This document shows, one piece after another, positions 4,723 through 6,655 of a stretch of 6,655 bases of DNA (its first letter is position 1; each line of letters starts with the position of its first letter). The stretch is from Methanobrevibacter sp. (GTDB lineage: Archaea; Methanobacteriota; Methanobacteria; Methanobacteriales; Methanobacteriaceae). Below the pieces are notes generated by a model. It ran no database searches. It was not told the DNA's origin and saw only the letters and a list, made by a program, of their open reading frames with translations. A program made the translations under genes and the position numbers. The stretch is taken from contig WRCI01000093.1 of NCBI GenBank assembly GCA_009784145.1, forward strand, positions 1-6,655, read 5' to 3'.

Positions 4723-6063
4723 ATGGCTATGTTAGGGAATTTAGGAAAAAGTCTTACAAATACAATGAAAAAATTAGCAGGTATGGCTGTAATAGATGAA
4801 AAAACTATTAAAGAAGTTGTCAAAGATATTCAGAGAGCCTTAATACAATCTGATGTTAACATCAAATTAGTTTTAAAATTATCTAAAAAAATTGAAGATA
4901 GATCTTTAAATGAAAAGTCACCTAAAGGAATAACTCCAAGAGAACATGTTATAACCATAGTATATGAAGAAATGGTAAATCTTCTTGGTAGTGAACATCA
5001 TGATTTAGATATTGATGATAAACCATTTAAAATAATGTTTTTAGGTCTTCAAGGAAGTGGTAAAACTACTACAATAGGAAAACTTTGTAGATATCTTCAA
5101 AAAAAAGGATTTTCTCCAGCAGTTGTTTGTACTGACACTTGGAGACCCGCTGCATATGAACAATTAAGACAATTAACAGAAGAAATGCAAATTTCTCTTT
5201 ATGGTGATCCTGAAAATAAAGATGCTGTTGATTTAGCTGAAAAAGGCCTTAAACAATTTAGAAATCAAAAAATTATAATTTTTGATACTGCAGGTAGACA
5301 TAAAGATGAACAAGATTTACTTGATGAAATGGAAAAACTTTCAAGTGTTATTGAACCGAATGAAGCTATGCTTGTTATTGATGGAACTATTGGTCAGCAA
5401 GCTGGTGAACAGGCAAAAGCATTTGCAAACACTACTGAGGTAGGTTCAATAATAATTACAAAACTTGATGGTTCGGCTAAAGGAGGAGGTGCTCTTTCAG
5501 CTGTGGCTGAAATTGGAGCCCCTATTAAATTTATTGGTACTGGTGAAAGAGTAGATGATTTTGAAGCTTTTGATCCTGATAGATTTATATCAAGATTGCT
5601 TGGAATGGGCGATATTAGAACTCTTATTGAAAAAGCTGAAGAGGTAATAGATGAAGATGAAGCTGCTAAAACAATGAATAATATGTTAAGTGGTAAATTC
5701 ACTATTAAAGATATGAAAAGTCAATTTGAAATGATGAATAAAATGGGTCCTATGAAACAAATAATGAATATGATTCCAGGTCTTGGTGGAAAAATACCAA
5801 AAGAAGCTACCCAAATGACAGAAGATAAAATAGATAAGTTCAAGATTATAATGTCTTCAATGAGTGAATATGAAATGGAACACCCTAAAGTTATTAAGCA
5901 GTCTAGAATTATGAGAATATCTAGAGGTGCTGGGGTTAAAAATGAAGAAGTTAAAGAACTTTTAAAATATTATAACAATACTAAAAAAGCTATGAAAGGA
6001 ATTGGCAAACGTGGTATGGGTGGAGGATCTATGGGTCGTCTCATGGGCCAGTTTATGAAATGA
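4723..6063 (+). CDS. srp54: Signal recognition particle GTPase SRP54
   Basis: SRP54 binds 7S RNA (helped by SRP19) and signal sequences emerging from the ribosome, then docks with the receptor FtsY at the membrane in a GTP-dependent cycle. The 446-residue protein has all three domains. The N domain (about 1-95) carries the ALIQSDVN version of the ALLEADVN motif at 39-46. The G domain (about 100-295) has the P-loop GLQGSGKTT (108-116), [11 protein letters not shown] (138-148), DTAGR (188-192), TKLDG (246-250) and GTGE (272-275). The M domain (about 300-430) is rich in methionine and has the SRP-RNA-binding [11 protein letters not shown] at 394-404. A flexible Gly/Met tail ([16 protein letters not shown]) ends it. 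Length and residues are normal, so the protein should be functional. It is preceded by about 210 bases of AT-rich spacer after the 20-base repeats, so it probably has its own promoter; I could not choose one TATA box confidently. Dph2 follows 89 bases downstream. Confidence 0.98.
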   Translation: MAMLGNLGKSLTNTMKKLAGMAVIDEKTIKEVVKDIQRALIQSDVNIKLVLKLSKKIEDRSLNEKSPKGITPREHVITIVYEEMVNLLGSEHHDLDIDDKPFKIMFLGLQGSGKTTTIGKLCRYLQKKGFSPAVVCTDTWRPAAYEQLRQLTEEMQISLYGDPENKDAVDLAEKGLKQFRNQKIIIFDTAGRHKDEQDLLDEMEKLSSVIEPNEAMLVIDGTIGQQAGEQAKAFANTTEVGSIIITKLDGSAKGGGALSAVAEIGAPIKFIGTGERVDDFEAFDPDRFISRLLGMGDIRTLIEKAEEVIDEDEAAKTMNNMLSGKFTIKDMKSQFEMMNKMGPMKQIMNMIPGLGGKIPKEATQMTEDKIDKFKIIMSSMSEYEMEHPKVIKQSRIMRISRGAGVKNEEVKELLKYYNNTKKAMKGIGKRGMGGGSMGRLMGQFMK

Positions 6064-6092
6064 ACTCTTTTTAATATAGGAATATATGAGCT

Positions 6093-6103
6093 AATATATA
6101 AAT
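6093..6103 (+). promoter_or_regulatory. Candidate TATA box for dph2
   Basis: AATATATAAAT lies 30 bases after the srp54 stop and would set a transcription start near 6125, with a leader of about 27 bases. It fits the methanogen TATA consensus better than most AT-rich stretches here. A short T run (6068-6072) just before it could help end srp54 transcription. Both are inferred from sequence only. Confidence 0.38.
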
Positions 6104-6152
6104 TGATGAAAATTAAAAATATACAAATTAATGAAAACTATTATTGAGAAAT

Positions 6153-6655
6153 ATGTCACTATATGATATGGAAGTTGATAAAGTTATAAAAACCATTAAA
6201 AAGCGAAATGCTAAAAATGTTGGTCTTCAATTTCCAGAAGGATTGAAAACACAAGCTGTAGCCATAGCTAGAATTCTTGAAAAAGAAACTGATGCTAATA
6301 TTATTATTTCTGGAGATCCCTGTTTTGGTGCTTGTGATGTTGGTGATAATAAAATGAAGGATATTGTGGATTTAATAATCCATTATGCTCACACCCCTCT
6401 TCCAATTAAATATGATATTCCTATCCTTTTTATTGAAAGCTATTCAAAAGTTGATGTTGAAAAATCTCTTGAAGAAGCTTTAAAACTATTGAACAATTAT
6501 TCTAAAATTGCTTTAGCTAATACTACTCAACATCTGAATATCATTGATGAGATTAAAGACTATTTAGAAGATGATGGAAAAGAAGTAGTAATAGGTTCAT
6601 CTAAAAGCACATTAAAAGGTCAAGTTCTTGGGTGTAACTTTTCTTCAATTAAAAA
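6153..6655 (+). CDS. dph2: Diphthamide synthase subunit Dph2, N-terminal part (cut by window end)
   Basis: Archaeal Dph2 is an unusual radical SAM enzyme that transfers a 3-amino-3-carboxypropyl group from S-adenosylmethionine to a histidine of elongation factor 2, the first step of diphthamide synthesis. The 167 codons visible cover domain 1 and the start of domain 2. They include [10 protein letters not shown] (23-32), the [13 protein letters not shown] segment with C57 and C61, [11 protein letters not shown] (74-84) and GQVLGCNF with C161. By comparison with the Pyrococcus enzyme, whose [4Fe-4S] cluster uses three cysteines, one from each domain, C61 and C161 are the likely ligands here; the third should lie beyond the window. 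C57 is an extra cysteine. ATG 6153 has only a weak ribosome site (GAGAA at 6146-6150). A second in-frame Met at codon 6 is possible, but the chosen start gives the expected spacing to the first cysteine. It is 89 bases downstream of srp54. Confidence 0.93.
   Translation, partial: MSLYDMEVDKVIKTIKKRNAKNVGLQFPEGLKTQAVAIARILEKETDANIIISGDPCFGACDVGDNKMKDIVDLIIHYAHTPLPIKYDIPILFIESYSKVDVEKSLEEALKLLNNYSKIALANTTQHLNIIDEIKDYLEDDGKEVVIGSSKSTLKGQVLGCNFSSIK

Noticed and set aside
5394..5702. Minus-strand 102-codon frame
   Set aside because: It lies antisense within the conserved G domain of srp54 and shows no family resemblance.
6068..6072. Terminator after srp54
   Set aside because: A run of five T with no stem is too weak to call as a separate feature.
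6131..6166. Upstream ATG as a short leader peptide before dph2
   Set aside because: The frame is 11 codons, overlaps the dph2 start out of frame and has no ribosome site; likely chance.

Overview
The window looks like chromosomal DNA from a very AT-rich methanogenic archaeon of the order Methanobacteriales, most likely Methanobrevibacter or a close relative such as Methanosphaera. The reasons are an archaeal TATA-binding protein, archaeal SRP54, archaeal-type Dph2, a phosphoserine-phosphatase-like protein fused to an archaeal coiled-coil region directly downstream of tbp, Shine-Dalgarno sites of the GGAGGT/GGTGAT type, AGA/ATA-rich codon use and nearly pure A+T spacers. The genus is an inference from recall, not a database match.

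Layout. On the minus strand, two genes form a tight operon: tbp (2372 to 1827), then 12 bases later a SerB-like HAD phosphatase with a long C-terminal coiled coil (1814 to the window's left edge, 604 residues with no stop). Both appear to start at TTG behind a good Shine-Dalgarno site. The phosphatase gene is easy to miss because it lacks an ATG start and its stop lies outside the window. A 0.7 kb extremely AT-rich divergent spacer (about 2373-3078) holds a 42-base tandem duplication and an AT-rich palindrome. On the plus strand follow a CYTH-domain protein (class IV adenylate cyclase/triphosphatase family), a Sir2 NAD-dependent deacylase that reads like Firmicutes homologues, an AT-rich spacer starting with 20-base tandem repeats, complete SRP54, and the first 167 codons of dph2, cut by the right edge.

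How the genes relate. Most are informational housekeeping genes: TBP recruits RNA polymerase to promoters, SRP54 targets nascent membrane proteins, and Dph2 starts diphthamide synthesis on elongation factor 2. The CYTH protein and Sir2 are accessory enzymes of uncertain substrate. I found no transposon, CRISPR array, RNA gene, defence island or other clearly new system. The points most worth a second look are the HAD-coiled-coil fusion with its altered motif I and repeat-expanded charged linker, the start-site corrections, the possible bacterial origin of Sir2, and three unrelated short tandem duplications within 3.5 kb.
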